This document shows positions 45,165-52,037 of a stretch of 64,000 nucleotides of DNA, piece by piece. This stretch comes from Thiodiazotropha sp050291245. GTDB lineage: Bacteria > Pseudomonadota > Gammaproteobacteria > Chromatiales > Chromatiaceae. Position 1 is the stretch's first letter, and each line of letters begins with the position of its first letter. The position numbers and the translations under genes are program-made. The notes below the pieces were generated by a model. The model had not been told where the DNA came from, did no database searches, and was given only the letters and a program-made list of their open reading frames with translations. The stretch is from contig JBNKJP010000023.1 of assembly GCA_050291245.1 (NCBI GenBank), positions 62,001-126,000 on the forward strand. The letters run 5' to 3'.

Positions 45165-45572
45165 ATGGTTGAAAGTATCGGCGCTCAAATCGGTAGTGAT
45201 GCACAGCAGCTACAGCGTGCGGGTTTGGGGCAGGAGGATTTTCTCAAGATTCTGCTGACCCAGTTAACCTACCAGGACCCCCTCAAACCGATGGACAATC
45301 AAGAGTTCATCGCCCAGTTTGCCCAATTCGCGAGTCTCGACCAGACCCGCCAGTCGACGGAAAACCTCGATGCCCTGTTGCTGATGCAGATGGCGGACCA
45401 AGGGGTTGGGTTATTGGGCCGTTCGGTGGAGGTGCGAACCGAGACCGGAGTGGTGGTGGGCGAGGTGACCTCAGTGGCCTTCGCTCAAGGCACCCCCCTG
45501 TTCACCGTGAAGGTGGGTGAAGAGCAATATCTGACAAATATCACCCTGTCACAGATCGCGCAGGTTCGCTAA
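45165..45572 (+). CDS. flgD: Flagellar hook capping protein FlgD, short form
   Basis: Hook cap scaffold. The 135 residues include the highly conserved N-terminal LGQEDFLKILLTQLTYQDPL and the NQEFIAQFAQFASL motif, then about 65 residues of beta structure. E. coli FlgD is 231 residues, so the C-terminal fibronectin/tudor-like part is largely absent. An AGGAG before ATG 45165 supports this start over an ATG at 45072 that overlaps the previous gene. Confidence 0.93.
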   Translation: MVESIGAQIGSDAQQLQRAGLGQEDFLKILLTQLTYQDPLKPMDNQEFIAQFAQFASLDQTRQSTENLDALLLMQMADQGVGLLGRSVEVRTETGVVVGEVTSVAFAQGTPLFTVKVGEEQYLTNITLSQIAQVR

Positions 45573-45583
45573 AGGAGACGGCA

Positions 45584-46786
45584 ATGTTTGGATCGATCTA
45601 CACCGGACAGTCCGGCATGATGACCTTTTCCCGGGGGCTGGATGTCATCAGTAACAACGTGGCCAACCTCAATACACCGGGTTATAAAGGCAACGATCTG
45701 CTGTTTCAGGATCTCTTTTATCGGTATGGTCTTTGCGCCGATTCCGGAGCCTACAATCCCAGCAGTGAAATCGGTAACGGGGTGACCGGTGAGCGAACCA
45801 TCATGCGCGAATCCCAGGGTGAGATCAGTGAGACCGGCAATGATACCGACGTGGCAATCGACGGTAATGGGCTGTTCATTCTGCGTGATGGAGAAGACAC
45901 CTATTACACCCGGGCGGGGCAGTTCGAAATCGACGCCGAGGGCTTTCTGGTCGAACGCAACAGTCAGGCTCGGGTGGCCGGATTCGAGGCGGGTGAATTG
46001 GTGGATATCAATGTTTCGTCCCTGGGGAACAACCGGCCCCAGGCGACCACGGAGATTGTGCTGACCAATAACCTCTCCTCCGAGGCGACGGAACATGAAA
46101 TCGCTGACGTCGAAGTGTTCGATACCCTGGGGGGGACCCATCAACTCACGATTAAATTCACCAATAACAGCGGTGTCTGGTCGATTAGCATAACCGATGA
46201 AGAGGATAACGAAATCGCCAGCGGTGGAGAGATCCGTTTCCAGAGTGACGGTTCTCCGGAAGCCGGGTTTAATACCTACAGTTTCGAACTGGCTCCCGAA
46301 GGTGTGTCGCCTTCGGAAATCACCCTGAACTTTGGCGACCCCGGAAGCTTTACCGGCGTGACCTCCTTTGCGTCTGGGGAAACATCGGAAACCGCCGTAG
46401 AGTCCCAGGACGGCTACGCGAGCGGATCACTGATCAGTTTGGGATTCGATCGGGACGGTACTCTGACGGCCGAGTATTCCAATGGCAAGAGCGATGAGAG
46501 TACTCAGCTGGCACTGGCCTGGTTCGATGACCTTCAGTCTTTGCGGCAACTCGGGGGCGGGCTCTTTCTGGCGGGCGAGCATCTCGAACCGATGATCGAC
46601 TTGCCCATGCAAGGGGTTATGGGAGAGATCGTCGAAAAGAGTCTTGAACTGTCCAATGTCGATCTGACCTTGGAGTTCACCGATCTCATCATCATGCAGC
46701 GTGGGTTCCAAGGATCGTCGCAGATCCTGACCACGGTGAACGAAATGATGCAGCAACTGCTGGACATGCAACGGGGTGGTCGATGA
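45584..46786 (+). CDS. flgE: Flagellar hook protein FlgE
   Basis: Hook subunit of 400 residues with the N-terminal GLDVISNNVANLNTPGYKGN, the FlgE D2-type central domain (Ser/Asp-rich beta) and a C-terminal helix (VEKSLELSNVDLTLEFTDLI). This gives a hook but no junction or filament protein in the locus. GGAG precedes the ATG. Its stop overlaps the fliM-like gene. Confidence 0.95.
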   Translation: MFGSIYTGQSGMMTFSRGLDVISNNVANLNTPGYKGNDLLFQDLFYRYGLCADSGAYNPSSEIGNGVTGERTIMRESQGEISETGNDTDVAIDGNGLFILRDGEDTYYTRAGQFEIDAEGFLVERNSQARVAGFEAGELVDINVSSLGNNRPQATTEIVLTNNLSSEATEHEIADVEVFDTLGGTHQLTIKFTNNSGVWSISITDEEDNEIASGGEIRFQSDGSPEAGFNTYSFELAPEGVSPSEITLNFGDPGSFTGVTSFASGETSETAVESQDGYASGSLISLGFDRDGTLTAEYSNGKSDESTQLALAWFDDLQSLRQLGGGLFLAGEHLEPMIDLPMQGVMGEIVEKSLELSNVDLTLEFTDLIIMQRGFQGSSQILTTVNEMMQQLLDMQRGGR

Positions 46787-47592
46787 AGTCGCATCCCTAC
46801 CGGTTGATCGGTAAGCGTCTTGAACAGGCACTGCTGAGCGAGCTGGAATCCTTTGCTGCCGTTTGGAGTGAAGCGTGGTTACCCGATGGCGTAGCGGCGG
46901 AGCTGGTGTCACTGCTGCCACTAACTGACTATTGCCAACAAGAACCCGACTTGAGCGCCAATCCGTTGGTCAGCTGGGTGGATGACAACTGGTGTGGCAT
47001 TGCGCCCTCTGCCGATATGTTACGGCTCGGTTTTCTTCTGACCGGCAAGGAAGATAGTGAACCCGATCCCAACACCTCATCGTTCTTGCTGATGGAGGTT
47101 GCACGCAGCGCCATGATCGAGCTGGCGCAACGCATGCTCTCGGGGTCCCAGACAAATTACGACAGCGTGCCGTTTTTTGTAACAAAAAAGGTGTTGCCTG
47201 AGCAGGTAAAGCAGCATGGCTCCGGGGCAATTGCCGTGAAAGTTGGCATCGGTTCGTTGTCGTTCGACATCTTTTTTTCTCCGGCGACCGTTGAACGATA
47301 TTTAAAATCCGTAGAACAACCGGATGAAAAGCAAAGACCCGTCCTGGCCTCTTTTACTCAAGCCCTGGGTAAACAAAAGGTGCGTGCAAAGGTCTCGCTC
47401 GGGTCCGCGGACTTAAGCCTAAAAGAGCTTGCCACGATTCGAGTTGGCGACGTGGTGCCGCTGGATAAACGTTGCGATGAACCGGCTTCGATGAGCTTCA
47501 ACGGGAATGGGGGAGCTTGTGAAGGGTTTATCGGGGTCAGGGGGAGCGCGATGGTGTTTCGGGTTTCCCGGTTGAAAGAACAGAACAGTTGA
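46783..47592 (+). CDS. FliM/SctQ-like C-ring protein without the CheY-binding peptide
   Basis: A 269-residue protein whose C-terminal 75 residues (VRAKVSLGSADLSLKELATI, VGDVVPLDKRCD, GFIGVRGSAMVFRV) form a SpoA (SPOA/surface presentation) domain. The middle resembles the FliM CheC-like region only weakly. FliM normally opens with a LSQxEIDALL peptide that binds CheY-P. This protein starts with KSHPYRLIGKRLEQALL and has no such motif. It is closer to the injectisome C-ring protein SctQ in plan. It immediately precedes fliN. Confidence 0.75.
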   Translation: MKSHPYRLIGKRLEQALLSELESFAAVWSEAWLPDGVAAELVSLLPLTDYCQQEPDLSANPLVSWVDDNWCGIAPSADMLRLGFLLTGKEDSEPDPNTSSFLLMEVARSAMIELAQRMLSGSQTNYDSVPFFVTKKVLPEQVKQHGSGAIAVKVGIGSLSFDIFFSPATVERYLKSVEQPDEKQRPVLASFTQALGKQKVRAKVSLGSADLSLKELATIRVGDVVPLDKRCDEPASMSFNGNGGACEGFIGVRGSAMVFRVSRLKEQNS

Positions 47593-47605
47593 TTGAGTAG
47601 AGAAT

Positions 47606-47932
47606 ATGTCAAATTTTATCAATAGTAGCGATCGAGAGACGGTCGAACAGGTGCAATTCAGTGAAATGTCGGAAAAACCCCAACAAGGCCGGGCGTTGTT
47701 CGACAGTAATTTCGACATCATCAAGGATGTGCGGGTTAAACTGGAAGCCTGCGTGGGGGAAGCAGAGCTCACTGTCAGTGAACTCTATGACCTCAAGGTC
47801 AACTCAGTCGTACCCCTGGAGCGAGATGCTCAGGCGCCAATCGATCTGATTCTGGACGGCAGAATCGTGGCGCGTGGGCAATTGGTGGTGACCGGTGATA
47901 ATTTCGGTGTATGCATCACAGAAATTCCGTGA
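47606..47932 (+). CDS. fliN: FliN-type C-ring protein (SpoA domain)
   Basis: A 108-residue protein ending in a SpoA domain (VRVKLEACVGEAELTVSELY, LKVNSVVPLERDAQAPIDLI, GQLVVTGDNFGVCITEI). FliN rings bind FliH and so position the FliI ATPase. The overlap GTGA with fliO supports co-translation. Confidence 0.9.
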   Translation: MSNFINSSDRETVEQVQFSEMSEKPQQGRALFDSNFDIIKDVRVKLEACVGEAELTVSELYDLKVNSVVPLERDAQAPIDLILDGRIVARGQLVVTGDNFGVCITEIP

Positions 47933-48471
47933 GTATCAACCCATGCCTAAGAATCCTGACTCTGATGGGGCTGACGCTGCTCCTGTGGGGCAATGCGGCG
48001 CTCGCTCAGATCGGTCTGCCTGAAAAAGTATCGGATACTCCCTCTCAGTCCGTTCAGGATGAGGGTCCACTGAAACCTCGTTCAAAGTCGGATGTTTCTG
48101 AAAACATGCCCTTAGGCCCGACGATACCTACAGGAACGCCTCCTCAAGGTCTTCCTTTTCGCACCGAGAGTGTCGTCCCGACGGGTACCCTGACTCGGGT
48201 TGTTTTGGTGACTTTGGTCGGTTTGGCGTTGGTTTTCGTCGCGGTCTATTTTCTGAAGGGATATCTGTTTCGCAACAACCGGTTTTCTACTGAGAATTCG
48301 CGTATGCAATTGATCGAGGTCCGACGTCTGTCGCAACGCTTGACCCTGTTCATGGTTCGTGTGGATGACAAAACAATGGTATTGGCTCAAAGCGGCGATC
48401 AGTTGCTGACACTCGATCCCGGGCAGAATTTCTGCAGCCTCGAAGAAGGAAAGGATGGGGATGAAGTCTGA
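47929..48471 (+). CDS. fliO: Flagellar biosynthetic protein FliO
   Basis: Assembly factor for FliP. The 180 residues have an N-terminal signal-like hydrophobic stretch (LMGLTLLLWGNAALA), a Pro/Ser-rich periplasmic part, a membrane helix near 95-115 (VVLVTLVGLALVFVAVYFL) and the FliO cytoplasmic domain (MQLIEVRRLSQRLTLFMVRV). GTG 47929 overlaps the fliN stop. An ATG at 47911 lies within fliN. Confidence 0.85.
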   Translation: MSINPCLRILTLMGLTLLLWGNAALAQIGLPEKVSDTPSQSVQDEGPLKPRSKSDVSENMPLGPTIPTGTPPQGLPFRTESVVPTGTLTRVVLVTLVGLALVFVAVYFLKGYLFRNNRFSTENSRMQLIEVRRLSQRLTLFMVRVDDKTMVLAQSGDQLLTLDPGQNFCSLEEGKDGDEV

Positions 48472-49231
48472 ACGTCGCGTAGTACTTCCCAGTGCCGTAG
48501 TTGTGCTGGTCATGTTGCTGGTTGCGGTGTCGCCACTGCATGCCGCCGATATTCAGTTGCCGGGTATCGGGATCGATTTTGGCGATACGGCTGAGAGTGG
48601 CGGGGAGGTCGCCACCGCGGTCAAGATCGCCCTGGGTCTGACGCTGCTGAGTCTTGCTCCGGCTATTCTGGTCGTGATGACCTCGTTCACGCGCATCATC
48701 ATTGTGCTTTCCATACTCAGGCATGCCTTTGGTATGCAGCAGACACCACCCAATACTGTGTTGATCAGCTTGGCGCTGTTTCTGACCTTGTTCAATATGC
48801 TGCCTACTCTGAACCTGATTGATACCCAGGCGGTGAAACCTTTCGATAAAGGTGAATTGAGCAGCGAAGAAGCCTTGCGGGCCGGTATGACACCGTTACG
48901 TGATTTCATGATTCGCCAGACCCGGGAACAGGATCTGGCATTGATGGTCGAGATCTCCGGCGGCGAAATGCCAAAGACCATCGAGGATGTCTCCAATCTT
49001 CAGGTGATCCCCGCTTTCATGCTGAGTGAGCTCAAAGCGGCGTTTCAGATCGGCTTTGTCATTTTTCTGCCGTTCGTGCTCATCGATATCGTAGTGGCCA
49101 GTATTCTTATGTCGATGGGTATGCTGATGGTACCGCCGATGATGATCTCACTGCCGATCAAGATTCTCATGTTCGTGTTGATCGACGGATGGAATCTGGT
49201 GGTGCACTCACTGTTGGGCAGTTTTTCCTGA
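48455..49231 (+). CDS. fliP: Flagellar export gate protein FliP
   Basis: Main subunit of the export gate. The 258 residues have a cleavable N-terminal signal, four helices, and the family motifs VVMTSFTRIIIVLSILRHAF, NTVLISLALFLT and VIPAFMLSELKAAFQIGF. Overlaps fliO by 17 bp. ATG 48461 is equally possible as start. It is remote from fliQR, which are at the front of the locus. Confidence 0.96.
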   Translation: MGMKSERRVVLPSAVVVLVMLLVAVSPLHAADIQLPGIGIDFGDTAESGGEVATAVKIALGLTLLSLAPAILVVMTSFTRIIIVLSILRHAFGMQQTPPNTVLISLALFLTLFNMLPTLNLIDTQAVKPFDKGELSSEEALRAGMTPLRDFMIRQTREQDLALMVEISGGEMPKTIEDVSNLQVIPAFMLSELKAAFQIGFVIFLPFVLIDIVVASILMSMGMLMVPPMMISLPIKILMFVLIDGWNLVVHSLLGSFS

Positions 49232-49253
49232 TAAGCGGAGGATTCATCCTGCG

Positions 49254-49991
49254 ATGCACAGGGACCGTTCGATATTGGAAGCAGAGCAGGAACGCAACCT
49301 TTGGCGGGAGTTGGAACAGGACAGGAGCGCATCGGCGCGTTTCGTTCTGATCGATCACTACAGCTATCTGGCAAGAATCAATGCCTCGCACTGCTATCGA
49401 ACCCGTGCGAGTGACGATGTCGAGTATGATGATTATCTGCAATTCGCCATGCTGGGGTTGATCGAGGCGGTTCAACGCTACGAACCCGATACGGGGGCTT
49501 CCTTTCCGACCTATGCCAATTATCGGATCAAAGGCGCGGTATTGAACGGCCTGGAAAAGTCCACCGAGCAGCGGGATCAGGCGGCCTATCTGCGCAGGCG
49601 CCAAAAAGAGCGTGTGACATCGATTGCCCAACGAGACGTGCAAACCCAAGACGATCCCTTTTCACGGTTGGTGGATGTCACCATAGAAATGGCACTGAGT
49701 TTCATGCTCGAAGAGTCGGGCATGCTTCTGATGGAGCAGGATACGGGGGATGTGCTCTATCAGGTCGAAGAGATCAAGGCGCTTTCCGTACATCTCGAAT
49801 CATTGGTTGACCGGCTTCCCGAGCGGGAGCGCTACATCATCCGCTACCACTACTACCATAGTATGCCCTTTGAGGCGTTGGCGAAGTGCCTCGCTATTTC
49901 AAAAGGGCGTGTCTCTCAATTGCACAAGCGGGCTCTGCAAAGGATACGCGAGGGCTATGAGCAGGAAGCGGGTTTGGATCACTATTACTAA
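49254..49991 (+). CDS. FliA-like (sigma28/WhiG-type) RNA polymerase sigma factor, divergent
   Basis: A 245-residue sigma70-family factor with region 2 (YDDYLQFAMLGLIEAVQRYE, FPTYANYRIKGAVLNGLEKS) and region 4 (VDRLPERERYIIRYHYYHSM, ISKGRVSQLHKRALQRI). FliA proteins usually continue after the region-2 GA-x-L-x-L with a strongly conserved RSxDWxPR segment. Here it reads EKSTEQRDQAAYLRR, so promoter specificity may differ. No flgM anti-sigma gene is in the window. It ends the locus, so the system may drive its own transcription. Confidence 0.8.
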   Translation: MHRDRSILEAEQERNLWRELEQDRSASARFVLIDHYSYLARINASHCYRTRASDDVEYDDYLQFAMLGLIEAVQRYEPDTGASFPTYANYRIKGAVLNGLEKSTEQRDQAAYLRRRQKERVTSIAQRDVQTQDDPFSRLVDVTIEMALSFMLEESGMLLMEQDTGDVLYQVEEIKALSVHLESLVDRLPERERYIIRYHYYHSMPFEALAKCLAISKGRVSQLHKRALQRIREGYEQEAGLDHYY

Positions 49992-50100
49992 CCCAAGTTC
50001 AATATCAGTGCTTCGGTTAGTGTCTTTGGCAGTTCACGGGGTATCGTATTTGAGGTGGCGGCTATATTTGCTAAACAAGGTTAGAATGTAGCTATGTATT

Positions 50101-50667
50101 GTGAAATACGGTTTACTGATGACTTACATGTGTGTTCCAAGTAACTCGGGTCAGGGAAGATCTCGGTCATATGTAAAAGGTATATCAATTCTCTTTACCT
50201 GTATTGCGTTAAACGGGTGTGCTTCTAACCCAAATCCAGGTCAGCCGTTGTCGACGCAGGAAGTTGAAAACGCTCGGTTAGAAGTGCCGGCATCTGCAAT
50301 GCCCGAAAATCCCATCGTGCATATCGCCCATGAGTTGGAGGGTGCCCCCTATCGATACGGAGGGGTAACGCCACAGGGTTTTGATTGCAGTGGTTTTGTG
50401 CACTATGTTTATCGAAGTGCCGATATATCGATCCCCCGAACGACGCGAGATCAATACCGTTCAGCACGGAAGGTAGCACTGGAACAGGCCCGTCCCGGGG
50501 ATTTGCTGTTTTTCAGGATCTCTTCGCGTAAGTTGTCACATGTAGGGCTGTATATCGGGGATGGACGATTCATTCATGCCTCGACCAGCAAGAAGCAGGT
50601 TATAGAGTCCTCTCTGAATGACGGCTACTGGAAAGTACGATTGGATAAAGTTGGCCGGATTCAATGA
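50101..50667 (+). CDS. NlpC/P60 family peptidoglycan endopeptidase lipoprotein
   Basis: A 188-residue lipoprotein (lipobox ALNGC) with an NlpC/P60 domain: catalytic Cys in FDCSGFVHYVY, His in LSHVGLYIG and the third polar residue in FIHAS. The family cuts the D-Glu-diaminopimelate bond. GTG 50101, ATG 50119 and ATG 50128 are all possible starts. None has a strong Shine-Dalgarno. It lies 109 bp after the sigma gene. Since the rod muramidase FlgJ is absent from the locus, it is tempting to see this as its peptidoglycan opener, but it could be unrelated. Confidence 0.85.
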   Translation: MKYGLLMTYMCVPSNSGQGRSRSYVKGISILFTCIALNGCASNPNPGQPLSTQEVENARLEVPASAMPENPIVHIAHELEGAPYRYGGVTPQGFDCSGFVHYVYRSADISIPRTTRDQYRSARKVALEQARPGDLLFFRISSRKLSHVGLYIGDGRFIHASTSKKQVIESSLNDGYWKVRLDKVGRIQ

Positions 50668-50697
50668 TGGAAGGAAGGGGACACTCAATGACAAGCC

Positions 50698-50731
50698 TTG
50701 AGCTTTTAATGGTATTATATATAATACCATT
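50698..50731 (+). promoter_or_regulatory. Promoter and palindromic operator of the toxin-antitoxin operon
   Basis: TTGAGC (50698-50703) and a perfect TATAAT (50720-50725) have a 16-bp spacer. The -10 lies within a 24-bp perfect palindrome (50708-50731, arms AATGGTATTA, centre TATA). The expected transcription start falls at the ATG itself (50734), so the mRNA would be leaderless. The palindrome is a good binding site for the dimeric ribbon-helix-helix antitoxin. Confidence 0.75.
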
Positions 50732-50733
50732 TT

Positions 50734-51165
50734 ATGGGTATCGTAAATGTCGTTATTGATACAAATGTCCTCGTGGCGGCGCTTCGTTCAAGACAGGGAA
50801 GCTCGTATAAGCTATTGATATCGTTGCCAGATGAGGTGTATCTGCCTAATGTTTCGGTGCCTTTGTTTGTCGAGTATGAGTCAGTGCTTAAACGAAAAGG
50901 TATGATTCCTGAAACCTTAACGATTGAAAATATTGAGGCGGTTCTAGACTATTTCCTTTCCAAAGCGAGCATTCGAGAGGTTTTTTATCTCTGGCGTCCG
51001 CTATTGAAAGACCCAAAGGATGACCTGGTGCTCGAAGTGGCAGTGGAATCCCAAAGCGAATACATCATCTCTTTCAACAAAAAGGATTTTAAAGAGGCGA
51101 GTATGTTTGGAATACGGACCGTTACGCCCAAAGAGTTTTTGCTTGAAAGAGGTTTATTGCAATGA
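50734..51165 (+). CDS. PIN-domain toxin (putative toxin-antitoxin ribonuclease)
   Basis: A 143-residue PIN nuclease of the COG1569 type (VVIDTNVLVAALRS at the N-terminus, with the first catalytic Asp; DPKDDLVLEVAVE and FNKKDF supply later acidic residues). Such toxins cut tRNA or mRNA and are held in check by a partner. The ATG follows the operator palindrome by 2 bp and has no Shine-Dalgarno. It overlaps the antitoxin by 4 bp (ATGA). GC is lower than in the surrounding genes, which fits recent gain. Confidence 0.88.
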   Translation: MGIVNVVIDTNVLVAALRSRQGSSYKLLISLPDEVYLPNVSVPLFVEYESVLKRKGMIPETLTIENIEAVLDYFLSKASIREVFYLWRPLLKDPKDDLVLEVAVESQSEYIISFNKKDFKEASMFGIRTVTPKEFLLERGLLQ

Positions 51166-51398
51166 GCACCTTGAGTTTGCGTTTACCGGATTCTTTGCAC
51201 GAAGAGATCAAGATCCTAGCGAAGAAAGAGGGTATATCCATTAACCAATTTATCTCATCAGCAGTCGCGGAAAAGATGTCAGCTTTGTTGACTGAACGAT
51301 ATCTTCAAGAGAGAGCAAAGAAGGGCGACAAAAAATCGTTTTTAAACGCAATGTTGAAAGTACCTGACGTAGAGCCCGATGATGAGGATAAATTGTGA
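51162..51398 (+). CDS. Ribbon-helix-helix antitoxin
   Basis: A 78-residue DNA-binding protein with an Arc/HicB-like ribbon-helix-helix (STLSLRLPDSLHEEIKILAK, GISINQFISSAVAEKM) and an acidic C-terminal tail (PDVEPDDEDKL) expected to bind the toxin. Toxin-first order is the reverse of most type II modules but is seen in COG1569 pairs. Likely represses the operon through the upstream palindrome. Confidence 0.88.
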   Translation: MSTLSLRLPDSLHEEIKILAKKEGISINQFISSAVAEKMSALLTERYLQERAKKGDKKSFLNAMLKVPDVEPDDEDKL

Positions 51399-52037
51399 GG
51401 TTTCATCTGCTTGATCCTGATCGCAGAGGATGAGCTGTTTGTTGCGATAACGTGGCACCGGAATAGTCCGCTGCTCTTTGAGTGATTTCTTGAATTTCCG
51501 AAAAGGTTCGCACCACAAAACGGAATGGCGCTTACTTAAACAGAAACCACCGTCATCCCGGCGTATGCCGGGATCCAGACTGCCTGACGGTACGATATTC
51601 CTGGATACCATCCTTAGGTTCGTAAACGGTGCATCCCTGCACCATTTCTCCGGCATACGCCGGAATGACGAAAACCAAGAGCATCACCTTAAGTAAGCGC
51701 CATTCCCACTAGCGGGTTTCTTTGCGGCCTGAATGGGTAGTCATGATTCCGCCCGTATTTCGAATAGCGATAGGTATGCCACTATGGCGCACACCATGCG
51801 CTATCATCAATATGTGTGCCGTATCGGCATGCAGATATCTGGTCCAGCCATAATTGAACAATGAAGGTGCGATTTGATTCGCATTTTTTACTGTTCGTTC
51901 AGCTCAACACCCTTTACCTCTAAACAACACTCCAGAGTCCCGGATAAACCGGATGAAGCCAGGAATTAAATTCTGACTTCACTGAAGGCATCCTCCTGGG
52001 GCATAGAAGTCCCCAATAAAAAATCAGAGGCAGGGAC
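51399..52037. other. Intergenic region between the antitoxin and the giant gene
   Basis: About 640 bp without a supported gene. It holds the MITE-like element (51522-51706) and about 330 bp more of AT-richer sequence. Ahead of the giant gene there is a small hairpin TGGGG/CCCCA (around 51997-52015). AGAGG at 52026-52030 is the ribosome-binding site of the giant gene. Confidence 0.6.
51522..51706. repeat. MITE-like element, copy 2
   Basis: A 185-bp non-coding element with perfect 18-bp terminal inverted repeats: GGAATGGCGCTTACTTAA (51522-51539) and its complement at 51689-51706. Inside is the same inverted pair and centre as the copy at 18266-18446. The intact ends suggest the more recent copy. 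No target-site duplication is clear. A mobile transposase must act in trans, if at all. Confidence 0.9.

Noticed and set aside
28415..49231. Interpretation as a classical injectisome (non-flagellar type III system)
   Set aside because: Rod, hook, P-ring and L-ring genes (flgB, C, F, G, E, H, I) and FliE/FliF are flagellar in type, and no secretin, needle or translocator gene was seen.
51342..51656. Minus-strand open frame of 104 codons overlapping the antitoxin 3' end and the MITE
   Set aside because: Most of it is the repeat element read as protein. The short KFKKSLKEQRTIPVPRYRN segment might be a transposase scrap but cannot be supported.
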